Assembly (NCBI GenBank): GCA_017622115.1
Contig: JAGART010000124.1
Span: 1 to 11,943, forward strand
DNA from: Clostridia bacterium
Lineage (GTDB): Bacteria > Bacillota > Clostridia > Christensenellales > UBA1242
DNA length: 11,943 bases
Direction of reading: 5' to 3'
Shown here: piece by piece, positions 1 through 8,800 of the stretch
How the letters are laid out: each line of letters opens with the position of its first letter
Position numbering within the stretch: the stretch's first letter is position 1
The notes under the pieces: model-generated
What the model was told of the DNA's origin: nothing
Seen by the model: only the letters and a program-made list of their open reading frames with translations
Database searches by the model: none
Translations under genes and position numbers: made by a program

Positions 1-3000
1 AATATTGAAATTAATCCTATAGGTAATGTAGCTGGTGCTTTAAATAGCGTAATTGTAACTACAAACTTTATAAAAGCAGCAACTTCTGTTGATGATTCTT
101 CATTTAAAGGCTTTGATGCAAATGTATGGAATCTAGATGAGCAAAAACTTAATCATAGGTTCCCTATATTGAGATTAGGCTATGATTCACCTGTAACAAA
201 TATAGAAACAGTTGAACAATTCTTTGATGCTATGAGTAATACAAAAACTAATAGTCATAATAGAATTATAAAAGACCTTGAAATTACTGGTACTCAATGG
301 GAAACTTTTGTAATTGAAAATGGTAGAAGAAGCCTTGCTAGTAGTGCGACAAGCCCAGTTCAAGGTAGGTTGGAAGGTGCTGTGCCAGTGATTGTTTCTG
401 GACAATATACTACTCGTTCTGCAAAAATTACATTTAAAGATTTCTCAAATACTCAAATGAATATGTTCCACTCTTTATTTGGATATACAAGAAGTTTTAG
501 ATTAATGAACATTGACTTTGTATTTACATTCGACTTTGATGCTAGTAATATTGCTCAAACACAAGACTTTGCGTTAATCGCTTTCGGTAGTAATTCTTCT
601 CATTTCGAAAATATTTCACTTGCATTCACAAATTCTTATTCAATGATTATGAATTTAGATACTATTAATACAAATAGTTTTGTTACAAATATTGCGTTGT
701 TTGTTGCAAAATCTCAAAATAGTACATTTACAAATGTAAGTTTTGATGCAGATTTAAATGTAACAAATTATGATACAGCATCAATCGAAAGTATTGTCGC
801 AGTAGGTGGTTTGTTTGCTGTCGGTACTGTGAACAATGCAATTAATGGTGCAGAATTAGGTGAAATCAATATCAACTTTGCTACAAAACAAAATAAAGAT
901 TACGAAATTTCTCTTGGTGGATTAGTTGGTAGAAGTGAAGGAATACTCAATATAACTGGTGCTATTAAAAATGAAGGCAACTTAAAAGGCTCATTAAATT
1001 TAACAGCACAAGATAATTCTAGTGCAATCTATCTTGGTGGTGCTGTTGGACAGCCACAAGGTATAGTTGTGTTAAAGAATTTCAGTACTCAAAATGATAT
1101 TACTTTGACAAGAACAGGAAATAATGCTCGTTCTCAAAACTATGTAGGTGGTATTGCTGGTGTATTCAAAAACTCAAATATTTCAGGTGCTACAAGTTTC
1201 GGTGCAATAGATATCGAAGCAAATAGCGGTGAAATGTATGTAGGTGGTATTGCTGGTTTTGTAGAAAACGAACAGACATTTAGCGGTTCTAATAGTTCTC
1301 TAAATTATAGTGGTTATAGTACACAAGTTGCTAGCAGTAAAGGCTCAATTAGTGTTGTTGGACAAGATTTTGCAAGTCTTTATGTTGGTGGTATCTATGG
1401 ACTTACTCGTGAAAATATTATCTTATCTGGCGAACTAAAATCACCTATAGGTATTTCAAGAAATATCTACAATGCTTTGTATAGTAACGCTATTATTAGT
1501 ACAGATGTTTCAGCAGTTTACTACTATATAGGCGGACTGATTGGTAATGCCCAACAAGGTATTTTGGCAGAAGGTGTATATACTTCGTTTGAAAAATCAA
1601 ACAATGTATTACGTATAAGTGGAGTTGGTTTTGCTGGCGATATTTTTGCAGATAATCAAGAAAATTCAAGCGGTGCAAACTATGTAGGTGGCATTGTTGG
1701 TGCAAGTCAGTTGGCGGTTGAAAATGCTTTATCTGTTGGACTTGTGTCATTCGGTTCTAATAGTGATAGACCTGCTTATATCGGTGGCATTGTTGGATTT
1801 GCAGAAAATCACATTGTAAGTTCTGTATCTTTGGCTGTTATGAATATTAGTAAGGTAAATGAACTCAATGCTTCAAATATTGGTGTCATTGTTGGGGCAA
1901 TCGCAGTCGGTCAAGATAATAAGCCTATGGGTGCTGTTCAAAGTTGTTATTATAGTGCAGAGTTAAGCGGTATGTTTAGTAATTACGGCACAAATTTAAG
2001 TGCAGAAGAAGTTTATTCAGCAGAAACTTGTACTTTAATGCTTCCAAATCTTGTAAACTGGACTTTTGCAGAAGTAACTACAAACAATAGTAATGTTGTG
2101 GCAATTCTTTATCCTATGGCTTTGGGTAGTATGGTTGATTTAACTGCTGGTAGCGAATTTGTGCCTGTATTTGTTCAATCAATTTCAATGCTTAATGGTT
2201 ACTTGAATGATGATGAAAAAACTCGCAAAACTATAATGTTCTCTAATGATATAGATTTGACAACTGTTTATAATACAGACTTAACAAATGTACGTAGAGT
2301 AGTTGGTAATGGCTATAACTTAAATGTAACAAACGACTACTTAAATACTTATGTTCAAAATGATTTTGGTTTATTTAGTGTAAACCCACGCAACACTTTG
2401 ATTTCTAGTATCAATATAAACTTTACAATATTAGATTTAACTGCAACTTCTGCAAGTAATATTGGTGGATTAGTTGGTACAAACTATGGTAGTATATTTA
2501 AAGTTACTGTGGGTGAGTTGGCAAGTTTGGATAGCGAATACAATAGTGCTAGTCCTATAAAAACTGTGGCAAACTTTGGTGAAGGTGTGGCTAATCGTTA
2601 TACAAGTAAAATGCTTGCTAGTCAAGAAGTGGCGACAATCAAAGTAAAAGCAAATAGTACTGCAAACATTGGTGGCTTGGCTGGTTTAAATTATGGTTTA
2701 GTTGTTGGTTGTTATACAAATGTTGATTTAATTGTAACAAGTACTACAAATTCTGTAAATGTAGGTAGTATCGCTGGTCAAAACGAAAAAGCAACATTAA
2801 ATAATATCTATACAAGTGGTAGAATTAGTTTGATGGGTGAAGGCGTTGTCGGTGGTATTGCTGGACAAAATATTTACTCTTTAATTGAAGCAGGTATTGT
2901 AAATACAAACATTTCTGCATTCAGTTCAACACAAATTGGTTTAGCGTTTGGTAACTTTGCAAATAGTATTCAAAATGGTATTTTGGTAAATTCAAATATA

Positions 3001-4377
3001 AGTGCAAACCACTCACTTAACGAATTTAACTCATACTTTACTCGTGCTTTGACAAATGCTGAAATGGCTAGTGCAGAAAGTCTAAACTTTATTAAAGAGC
3101 AACAAAATATGTTTGTTAGCGAGTATTGGACACAAGAACCAACACAAAACTATGGTTACCCAACTTTGATTGATTTAGGTCTAGACTTTAATACAGGTGA
3201 TGGTTCAATTAATGCTCCTTACGAAATAACAGAGGCTGTTCAATTATTAGACTTAAATAAAACTTTGCCAGAAACCTATTATGCTCTTGCTCGTGATATG
3301 ATGATTTCGTTAGAAAATTATACAATTACTTCACTTATTACTTTAAATATTAAAGAACTTAATGGTTACGGACATACAGTTGTTATTCACGAACTACCAG
3401 ATACAACTGAAAGTGCTGTTTATTTAGGTTTATTTAATACAATAGGTGAAATTACTACAATTACAAATCTTGGTTTGGCTGTTTGCAATGATATTGACTA
3501 TGTTGCAGATACTCAAATTAACTTTGGTACTTTGGCTGTTAATAACTATGGAAACATAAATAATGTTTACGCAATTTCAAGTGGATTTGTAAACTTTATA
3601 AATTCTCAACCAAATTCTAAAATAGGTGGACTTGTATCACAAAACTTTGGCAATATCTCAAATTCTTGGTGTGATGTAAATATTTTAGGTAAAGATGGTT
3701 ACTTCGGTGGAATTATCGGTTCACAAGGACAAGAGAAAACTGATGAGCAACAAATAATCAGACAAGCAACAATTGCAAGATGTTTCTCTAATGGTGCAAT
3801 TATATTACGTAATAGCACAAATGCACAAACAAGTGCTGGTGGTATTATAGGTCGTAATGTATCAATACTAGCAGAGGGCTATGTATTGCAAGATTGTTAT
3901 GTATATGGTGCTCAATTTATGGCAAATGTTATAGGATTGAATATTGGTACTATTATAGGATTTAATGCAACTCAATTAAATACTTATCGTACTTATAGTT
4001 ATGCTTATACTCCTAGTGCTGATATGGGCGGAGATAATGCAGGTAACTATATTAATCTTGGTATGGTTGGTAATCAAGCAGATTTAACGACAAAAGATGA
4101 AACAAGTTCTGTAACTATCTACTTGGGTGATGCGACTGAAAGAACTACTCAATCAAGCGAAGATGTGGCTACTGTTGTTAAAGTTGATGTATTGAGAACT
4201 AGCGGAATAGGTAGTGATGGAATTTACCTTAAATGGGGTGGAATGTCATCACCTTGGAAACGTAACCTTGGTGTAGATGTAAACGTTTATGCATTATATC
4301 TAAACAAAGTTACACCTGCCGATAGACAAGAAAAATTAAGTTCTATAATTGATGCTGAAACTATATTTGGCATATAA
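1..4377 (+). CDS. Giant GLUG-motif / beta-helix surface protein, C-terminal part (5' end outside window)
   Basis: The frame is open from base 1 and 1458 residues are visible. A TTG at 169 is not the start, because residues 39-57 upstream already hold a typical module end (GFDANVWNL ... FPIL). The protein is built of large modules. Each opens with a DIDL-like strand (residues 90-97, 749-753, 1099-1104), then a GNGY or GYGH turn and an FGLF or GLF segment, and continues through many GLUG-like rungs (YVGGIAG, NIGGLVG, IGGLVS). Modules close with Trp followed by YP or FP (W43, W687, W1043). A linker with GDGS...PY (residues 1066-1075) opens the last module. This is the layout of bacterial surface proteins with right-handed beta-helix folds, often adhesins; the ligand cannot be read from sequence. 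The C-terminus (...ETIFGI) has no LPXTG motif, transmembrane helix or recognisable cell-wall-binding repeat, so any anchor would be N-terminal or non-covalent. It is convergent with the Rho-like gene and ends in the shared terminator. Confidence 0.85.
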   Translation, partial: NIEINPIGNVAGALNSVIVTTNFIKAATSVDDSSFKGFDANVWNLDEQKLNHRFPILRLGYDSPVTNIETVEQFFDAMSNTKTNSHNRIIKDLEITGTQWETFVIENGRRSLASSATSPVQGRLEGAVPVIVSGQYTTRSAKITFKDFSNTQMNMFHSLFGYTRSFRLMNIDFVFTFDFDASNIAQTQDFALIAFGSNSSHFENISLAFTNSYSMIMNLDTINTNSFVTNIALFVAKSQNSTFTNVSFDADLNVTNYDTASIESIVAVGGLFAVGTVNNAINGAELGEININFATKQNKDYEISLGGLVGRSEGILNITGAIKNEGNLKGSLNLTAQDNSSAIYLGGAVGQPQGIVVLKNFSTQNDITLTRTGNNARSQNYVGGIAGVFKNSNISGATSFGAIDIEANSGEMYVGGIAGFVENEQTFSGSNSSLNYSGYSTQVASSKGSISVVGQDFASLYVGGIYGLTRENIILSGELKSPIGISRNIYNALYSNAIISTDVSAVYYYIGGLIGNAQQGILAEGVYTSFEKSNNVLRISGVGFAGDIFADNQENSSGANYVGGIVGASQLAVENALSVGLVSFGSNSDRPAYIGGIVGFAENHIVSSVSLAVMNISKVNELNASNIGVIVGAIAVGQDNKPMGAVQSCYYSAELSGMFSNYGTNLSAEEVYSAETCTLMLPNLVNWTFAEVTTNNSNVVAILYPMALGSMVDLTAGSEFVPVFVQSISMLNGYLNDDEKTRKTIMFSNDIDLTTVYNTDLTNVRRVVGNGYNLNVTNDYLNTYVQNDFGLFSVNPRNTLISSININFTILDLTATSASNIGGLVGTNYGSIFKVTVGELASLDSEYNSASPIKTVANFGEGVANRYTSKMLASQEVATIKVKANSTANIGGLAGLNYGLVVGCYTNVDLIVTSTTNSVNVGSIAGQNEKATLNNIYTSGRISLMGEGVVGGIAGQNIYSLIEAGIVNTNISAFSSTQIGLAFGNFANSIQNGILVNSNISANHSLNEFNSYFTRALTNAEMASAESLNFIKEQQNMFVSEYWTQEPTQNYGYPTLIDLGLDFNTGDGSINAPYEITEAVQLLDLNKTLPETYYALARDMMISLENYTITSLITLNIKELNGYGHTVVIHELPDTTESAVYLGLFNTIGEITTITNLGLAVCNDIDYVADTQINFGTLAVNNYGNINNVYAISSGFVNFINSQPNSKIGGLVSQNFGNISNSWCDVNILGKDGYFGGIIGSQGQEKTDEQQIIRQATIARCFSNGAIILRNSTNAQTSAGGIIGRNVSILAEGYVLQDCYVYGAQFMANVIGLNIGTIIGFNATQLNTYRTYSYAYTPSADMGGDNAGNYINLGMVGNQADLTTKDETSSVTIYLGDATERTTQSSEDVATVVKVDVLRTSGIGSDGIYLKWGGMSSPWKRNLGVDVNVYALYLNKVTPADRQEKLSSIIDAETIFGI
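910..1896 (+). repeat. Tandem GLUG-like rungs with partly conserved DNA
   Basis: Nine GGxxG-type rungs begin at nucleotides 910, 1030, 1141, 1237, 1381, 1525, 1681, 1777 and 1876, with spacings of 120, 111, 96, 144, 144, 156, 96 and 99 bases (32-52 residues). The rungs at 1141 and 1237 encode YVGGIAG with 21 identical bases. The rungs at 1681 and 1777 (YVGGIVG, YIGGIVG) are also 96 bases apart and nearly identical. These are degenerate coding repeats within the beta-helix region. Further, more divergent copies follow between about 2458 and 2960 and between about 3620 and 4070. Confidence 0.75.
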
Positions 4378-4416
4378 AACAAAAAAACACAGAAATCAAT
4401 CTGTGTTTTTTTGTTT
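4377..4416. terminator. Shared bidirectional intrinsic terminator
   Basis: A perfect 16-bp inverted repeat (AAACAAAAAAACACAG at 4377-4392, complement at 4401-4416) surrounds an 8-base loop, AAATCAAT. Read on either strand, the 3' arm runs into a T-rich tract (seven T, then GTTT), so it can terminate transcription arriving from both sides. The plus-strand gene's TAA (4375-4377) and the minus-strand gene's TAA (4415-4417) overlap its two edges, so the whole 37-base space between the convergent genes is terminator. Confidence 0.9.
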
Positions 4417-5659
4417 ATACTTGATTGCTTCGTCTTTCCATATTGTTATATGTTTTTTCTTCAATGTAAAATTCTTGCTTGTTGTCATAAAATGCTGTTT
4501 TATCTAAAACTATATGAGTGTTACATAATTTATCTAGTTGTTGTATATAATCGTTTAAAATAGGTAAATCCGCATCTCTTGCTAAACAAATAAGAGTTAA
4601 ACTGCTATCTGTTGTTAGTTTGCTAGAAGCCAAAAGTACTTTTAATTGTTGCAAAATATCTATATAGTGTTCCTTTTCTGATGTTGGATACTTTTGTTTA
4701 AATATTTGCACATAATTTTCCATAATTGTTGTTAAGTCATCAATTATAAGTACTACGTTTTGGTTTGTGTTAGCCAAATTTTTTGCACGAGCAAATGCAA
4801 CTTCATAATTAAAAATTAAATTTCTAGGACTAATATCAAAAGTTGAAAAGAAGTATTCAACATTTTCTAGCTCAATTCGTTCTTCTGGTAATTTACTACC
4901 AGCAAAGTATATAACTTTGTAGTCTTTGCTTAAATCTTTTGCAAAAGAATTTGCAAGATAAGTTTGTCCGCTATCACGCTCGCCATTGATAAATATTCTT
5001 TGACCTAATTTTATAGGTAATTTGTCATTTAAAAATTCAAGTTGGGGAAGGGTAAATTTAAATTTTGGACTATCAATATTGTATAAGGCGTTTTTATTTA
5101 AATCGGTATTTACTTGTGAAGGCTTTTCTTCATTTATTGTGTAAATTTTTGAAACAAATGGTATATGAGAAAACTCCTCATATTGAATAGTACAAGTGAT
5201 AATATCTCCCGCTTTGAGTAAAGTGTAATGTTGCGTATTTGTGGTGATTTTTGCATATTTTTCTAATGTTATTTCATCAGCCTCACCAACAATAAACACA
5301 AGTTCTCCATTTAATTTTACAACGTAACCAGTTAATTCTTGCTCTGCGTTGTGTTTTTCTATACTACTAGCATTAGAATACAAAGAAAGAACATCTGTTG
5401 AGTTAAACATTTGTAATTTATCATTGTAGCCGATTATTTCGTCCCATTGTTCATCAGGAATAATTGTTTTATGTGGACGTCCACTTTTATTCTTTTTATA
5501 AGGTTGTGTTTTACCTGTAACAACATCAGTGATAGCCTTGCGTAATTCATCTGCACGCAATGCTGTTGGATTTTTAACTCCAATCTTTGCACCTACATCA
5601 CGTAACTGGTAAATAGTGAGCCTTTCTAACTTTTTTAAATCTACTGAATACTCTTTCAT
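4415..5659 (-). CDS. Rho-like transcription termination factor paralogue with degenerate ATPase site
   Basis: This 414-residue protein follows the Rho architecture. Residues 7-48 resemble the Rho N-terminal helical domain (LERLTIYQLRDVGAKIGVKN). A basic linker with GRPHK (55-64) comes next, then an OB/cold-shock-like region (about 108-180, with LLKAGDIITCTI at 147-158). A RecA-like domain starts at PIKLGQRIFI (215-224), which matches PIGKGQRGLIV of E. coli Rho. STFD (272-275) and the Walker B strand VVLIIDD (302-308) are conserved. The Walker A segment GERDSGQT (226-233) has Gln232 in place of the invariant Lys. By hand alignment, Lys256 and Leu257 replace Rho Glu211 and Arg212, and Asp229 replaces Lys181. 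The protein ends just after the arginine-finger position (Arg410), lacking about 50 C-terminal residues of Rho. The ATG at 5659 is supported by GGAG 8 bases upstream and a promoter at 5687-5715. It is probably a cytoplasmic RNA-binding pseudo-ATPase or Rho modulator. Membership in the Rho family is fairly sure; function is inferred, and the E. coli comparison is from memory. Confidence 0.8.
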   Translation of the reverse strand: MKEYSVDLKKLERLTIYQLRDVGAKIGVKNPTALRADELRKAITDVVTGKTQPYKKNKSGRPHKTIIPDEQWDEIIGYNDKLQMFNSTDVLSLYSNASSIEKHNAEQELTGYVVKLNGELVFIVGEADEITLEKYAKITTNTQHYTLLKAGDIITCTIQYEEFSHIPFVSKIYTINEEKPSQVNTDLNKNALYNIDSPKFKFTLPQLEFLNDKLPIKLGQRIFINGERDSGQTYLANSFAKDLSKDYKVIYFAGSKLPEERIELENVEYFFSTFDISPRNLIFNYEVAFARAKNLANTNQNVVLIIDDLTTIMENYVQIFKQKYPTSEKEHYIDILQQLKVLLASSKLTTDSSLTLICLARDADLPILNDYIQQLDKLCNTHIVLDKTAFYDNKQEFYIEEKTYNNMERRSNQV

Positions 5660-5667
5660 TTTAATTT

Positions 5668-5671
5668 CTCC
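5668..5671 (-). promoter_or_regulatory. Ribosome binding site of the Rho-like gene
   Basis: On the minus strand the sequence reads TTGGAGAAATTAAAATG. GGAG lies 8 bases before the ATG, a standard Shine-Dalgarno spacing, and fixes the start at 5659. Confidence 0.85.
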
Positions 5672-5686
5672 AACATATTTTATAAA

Positions 5687-5715
5687 ATTTTAACATATTA
5701 CGACAATTTTGTAAA
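5687..5715 (-). promoter_or_regulatory. Sigma-A-like promoter of the Rho-like gene
   Basis: On the minus strand a -35 box TTTACA (5710-5715) and a -10 box TAAAAT (5687-5692) are separated by exactly 17 bases, and each matches the vegetative consensus at five of six positions. Transcription would begin near 5680, giving a leader of about 20 bases that contains the ribosome binding site. Chance matches are easy in DNA this AT-rich, but the spacing and the position directly before the RBS support it. Confidence 0.65.
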
Positions 5716-5735
5716 CGATTTTTTAAAAATCTTAC
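5711..5735. promoter_or_regulatory. Inverted repeat overlapping the -35 box; candidate operator
   Basis: GATTTTT-T-AAAAATC (5717-5731) is a perfect 7+1+7 inverted repeat. It extends outward to GTAA (5711-5714) and TTAC (5732-5735) with a two-base bulge. It overlaps the -35 hexamer of the Rho-like gene, as an operator would. The arms are almost pure A/T, so chance is a serious alternative. Confidence 0.3.
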
Positions 5736-5748
5736 AAATATATTCTTC

Positions 5749-5761
5749 GTAAATTATTTAC
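5749..5761. promoter_or_regulatory. 13-base palindrome upstream of the Rho-like promoter
   Basis: GTAAATTATTTAC is a perfect 6+1+6 inverted repeat about 34 bases upstream of the -35 box. Its GTAAA half-site also appears in the -35 region (GTAAAC, 5711-5716). It could be a regulator site or a chance AT-rich palindrome. Confidence 0.25.
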
Positions 5762-5764
5762 AAT

Positions 5765-5821
5765 AAAAAGAAAAAGCACACTTTTGTCCTTTTATAGGAG
5801 TGGAGTGGTGCTTTTCTTTTT
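5765..5821 (-). terminator. Intrinsic terminator of the giant Ig-like surface gene
   Basis: An outer stem pairs AAAAGCAC (5772-5779) with GTGCTTTT (5808-5815). Past a single bulged A at 5771 it extends by six more pairs (AAAAAG at 5765-5770 with CTTTTT at 5816-5821). The loop can pair further, weakly, through TCC/GGA bases. On the minus strand the 3' arm is followed by a T-rich run, starting 3 bases after the TAA at 5824-5826. It separates the surface gene's transcript from the Rho-like gene. The opposite strand is also T-rich, so it may work in both directions. Confidence 0.8.
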
Positions 5822-5823
5822 AA

Positions 5824-8800
5824 TTATCTAACTTTTACTCTATGACGCATAATGATAAATGTAATTACTAATCCAATTACAACAGCACAAGCAACAACCA
5901 TCAAAATAATCGCAGCGGTGTTGAATGGGACTTTTATGGTAATACGGTGGCTTTCTAAAATATTACCACTTGCAGAAACAAGTTGAATTACATAGTCGCC
6001 CGGTTCGGTGTATGGTTCAAGTGTAACAGGTTCAACATTTTCAGTTGCTCCGTTTTCTGCATTAATTGTAAGAACGGTTACACCATTTACAACAATCGAA
6101 CAATCACCAATATTTTCGTAAACACTTGTAGGGTTTACTGTAAGAGTAAATGCACTAGTTTCGTTTGTACCCCAATCACGAGAAGGAGTAATAGTCGCTG
6201 TTTCGTTGTTAATCCAAATATTAAATGTATAGTTTTGGCTAGGTATATATCCATTTTTAGCAACATTTACAGTGATTTCATATCTTCCAATACCTATATT
6301 TTCTTCATCAATTTTTAAATTAAGTATTTTTTCATTTTCGCCACGAATTTCTTCTGTAATATCAGTACCAGAACGAATTATAGAAATAATTTCGTAACCA
6401 GTCATAGAAGTAAATTCGTAAGTCTTTAATGCTTCGTTTGGTGAAACAATAGTAAATTGATATGTTGCAACTAAATCTTCTGCACTTGTACCTTTGATGT
6501 TTTGAATTGAACTACGCATATTAATTCTGTAAACACCCGCTTGATTAAATACATAGTGGCTTTCAGTAGGGGTTATAGTATATGGTTTGTTGTTTCTAAA
6601 AATCTCTATTGTAGGTGCACTATCGTAGTATTCTAAATTAGGAATATATACATCAACATCACTAGAATATGTTGCATAAGGAATAGCCGCATTATCATTT
6701 ACTGTATAAATTACATTTGTAAGTAAGGTAAGATTAAATCTTGTAGCATTTGAGTTTAACCCAAAGTAATGTACTTGACCTACTGGGTCTAAAATACGAA
6801 TTTCATAAATACCAGAGTTAATCAAAGTAATTGAGCCAGTTGTGTAATTTCCAACTAATGTTCCATTATAGCGAAGTTCTAATGTAAAGAAGTTTGAGTA
6901 AATGTTATTGAAAGTGCCATCAGGTTGTGCTGTGTTGTCTGTAAAGGTTGTTTGCCAAGTAATGTTAACCGCACTTGTTTTAAATTCTGATGAACGGGTG
7001 GTTGTATCGCCATCAATTCTAAAATTAGTATATGCAGATATATTAAGACTAGGTATTCTTGTTACAGCAAAGTAAACTTCTAATACATAAGAGTAATCAC
7101 CATAAACTCTGTAAATGCGAGTGTTTCCGTATTCTGCAATTACTTCAAAGTTTAAGCCTTTATCTTCGTTACAAACTATTTTAATATTTCTATCCCAGTT
7201 CGAGTCATTGCTCAAAAACATATAATGAGGAATAGCAGTTGCAACGTTATCAAAGTAGTAAGTGTAATTGCTACTGTGTGCAAAGAGTTGAATTAACTCA
7301 CCAGTAGAGTTTACTTGATATACACCATAAACCGATACAGCATACTCTTGAATAATAAATGTTATTGTACCATTATCGTAAGTACCTAAATCATTGATTA
7401 AGTTAATTGTGTATGTTCCTTCATTAATCACACTTACACCAGACTCAATAGGTGCACTAGAACCATCAGGGTAAGTGATTTGTACGTATGGATTAAACAA
7501 TGCTGTAATTTCGTTCCAACTTATCAATACTTCTTTTGAAGTTATGTTGTTTACAATAGGAGAACCAGAAGTATCGGTGAGTTTTACATCAGGTAGGTGA
7601 GTGTAAATTACAAAATCAAATTTTGTTGCTGTATCGGTGTAGTTGTCTGCCTCAATGTGCACGTAATAGTGGATACCTAAATCAGCATTAAACTTTAATG
7701 TTATAATGTTTGATGATAAAGTTTCTTGAATGAAATCAAAGTATGGACTTTGTGTGTCTATTTCATCAGTAACTGATTTTTGATAGATAATTTCGCCAGT
7801 ATCAAAGTTTGTAATTGATAATTTTATACGAAGTCCACTAGATTGATATATAAATCTTACATCATCACTAGTGTAAGTGTATAAAGTGTCGTTGTAAGCA
7901 TATTCTATTGTTTCGCCACTAAATTCTACACGTTTAATCAAACTACTATCAACAGGGTAAGAATAGGTTACTTTACGAGCAAAGTTATCAATAAATTCAA
8001 ATTTATATGTAACGTTATTTGCTAATGTGAAGATATAACCATTTAATGCTTCTTCGCTTTCAAATTCGTGTGGCAAAGTAGGTAATGGAGTAAGAGTTGT
8101 ATCATACGCTTGCAAATCACCATTTCTAAATACATTAAATGCTGTCAATTTTGTAGAAGGAATATTTGTAGTGTTTGGTAATTTGAGTGTAAAGATTCCG
8201 TTTGAAGCATCAGGTGTAATGAGGTTTAAGAAGTCTGCTTCACTATTAATAAGTAATTGACCTTCTGTATTAATATAGAATTTTAAGTCTGTATTAGAAA
8301 TATTTAATCTACTAGAAATTGTAACTAAAATTTGACTACCAAATGCAAGTTGCTCTTTTAAAGATACTTCATCAATAAATGTATTGAATGCTGAAATTAT
8401 TACATTAATATCATCTGTAACATTGTCAATATCTAAATCAAATATAGCATCAGTTGGAGCAAGATAATATTCCATAACATCTGTTGGGTTCATTTGATTT
8501 TGGAATTTAAACTTTAACCAATAGTCTTGTGTTGTAATGCTATCGATTGCAAAATCTTTACTATTAAATATAATTTGTTCTGCATTGTCAAATATTAATA
8601 CATTATCAACCATTACTTGTGTACTATTTATATTAGTACTAATATCAATGTTGCTTTCATTAATAGAAGCATCAATTAAATGTTCGTTTTCTGTTACATA
8701 TACAGTATAAACTCTTAAATTACCTGCACGGTCTTGCTCAATAATATCATAGTAACCAGTTTTTGTAGGGAATGAACCAGTAATGCCTTCGTCGATGTTT

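Noticed and set aside
169..171. TTG as the start of the GLUG surface gene
   Set aside because: The frame stays open to base 1, and the upstream residues already form a typical module end, so the true start is outside the window.
187..405. Minus-strand open frame of 72 codons inside the GLUG gene
   Set aside because: It lies antisense within a strong coding frame, has no family resemblance, and no convincing ribosome binding site was seen.
1496..1750. Minus-strand open frame of 84 codons, rich in His, Leu and Gln
   Set aside because: Its odd composition is what antisense reading of the Gly/Asn-rich repeats gives; it is a shadow of the real gene.
910..1896. CRISPR-like array because of regularly repeated DNA words
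   Set aside because: Spacings vary from 96 to 156 bases, the copies are degenerate, and all lie in frame within a beta-helix coding region.
5983..6318. Plus-strand open frame of 111 codons with Cys- and Asn-rich protein
   Set aside because: It is antisense to the membrane-proximal Ig-like repeats. The Cys/Asn richness comes from reading the complementary strand.
8160..8195. LPNTT in the Ig-like protein as a sortase signal
   Set aside because: It is internal, far from the C-terminus, lacks the Gly and is not followed by a membrane helix; the real anchor is the C-terminal helix.
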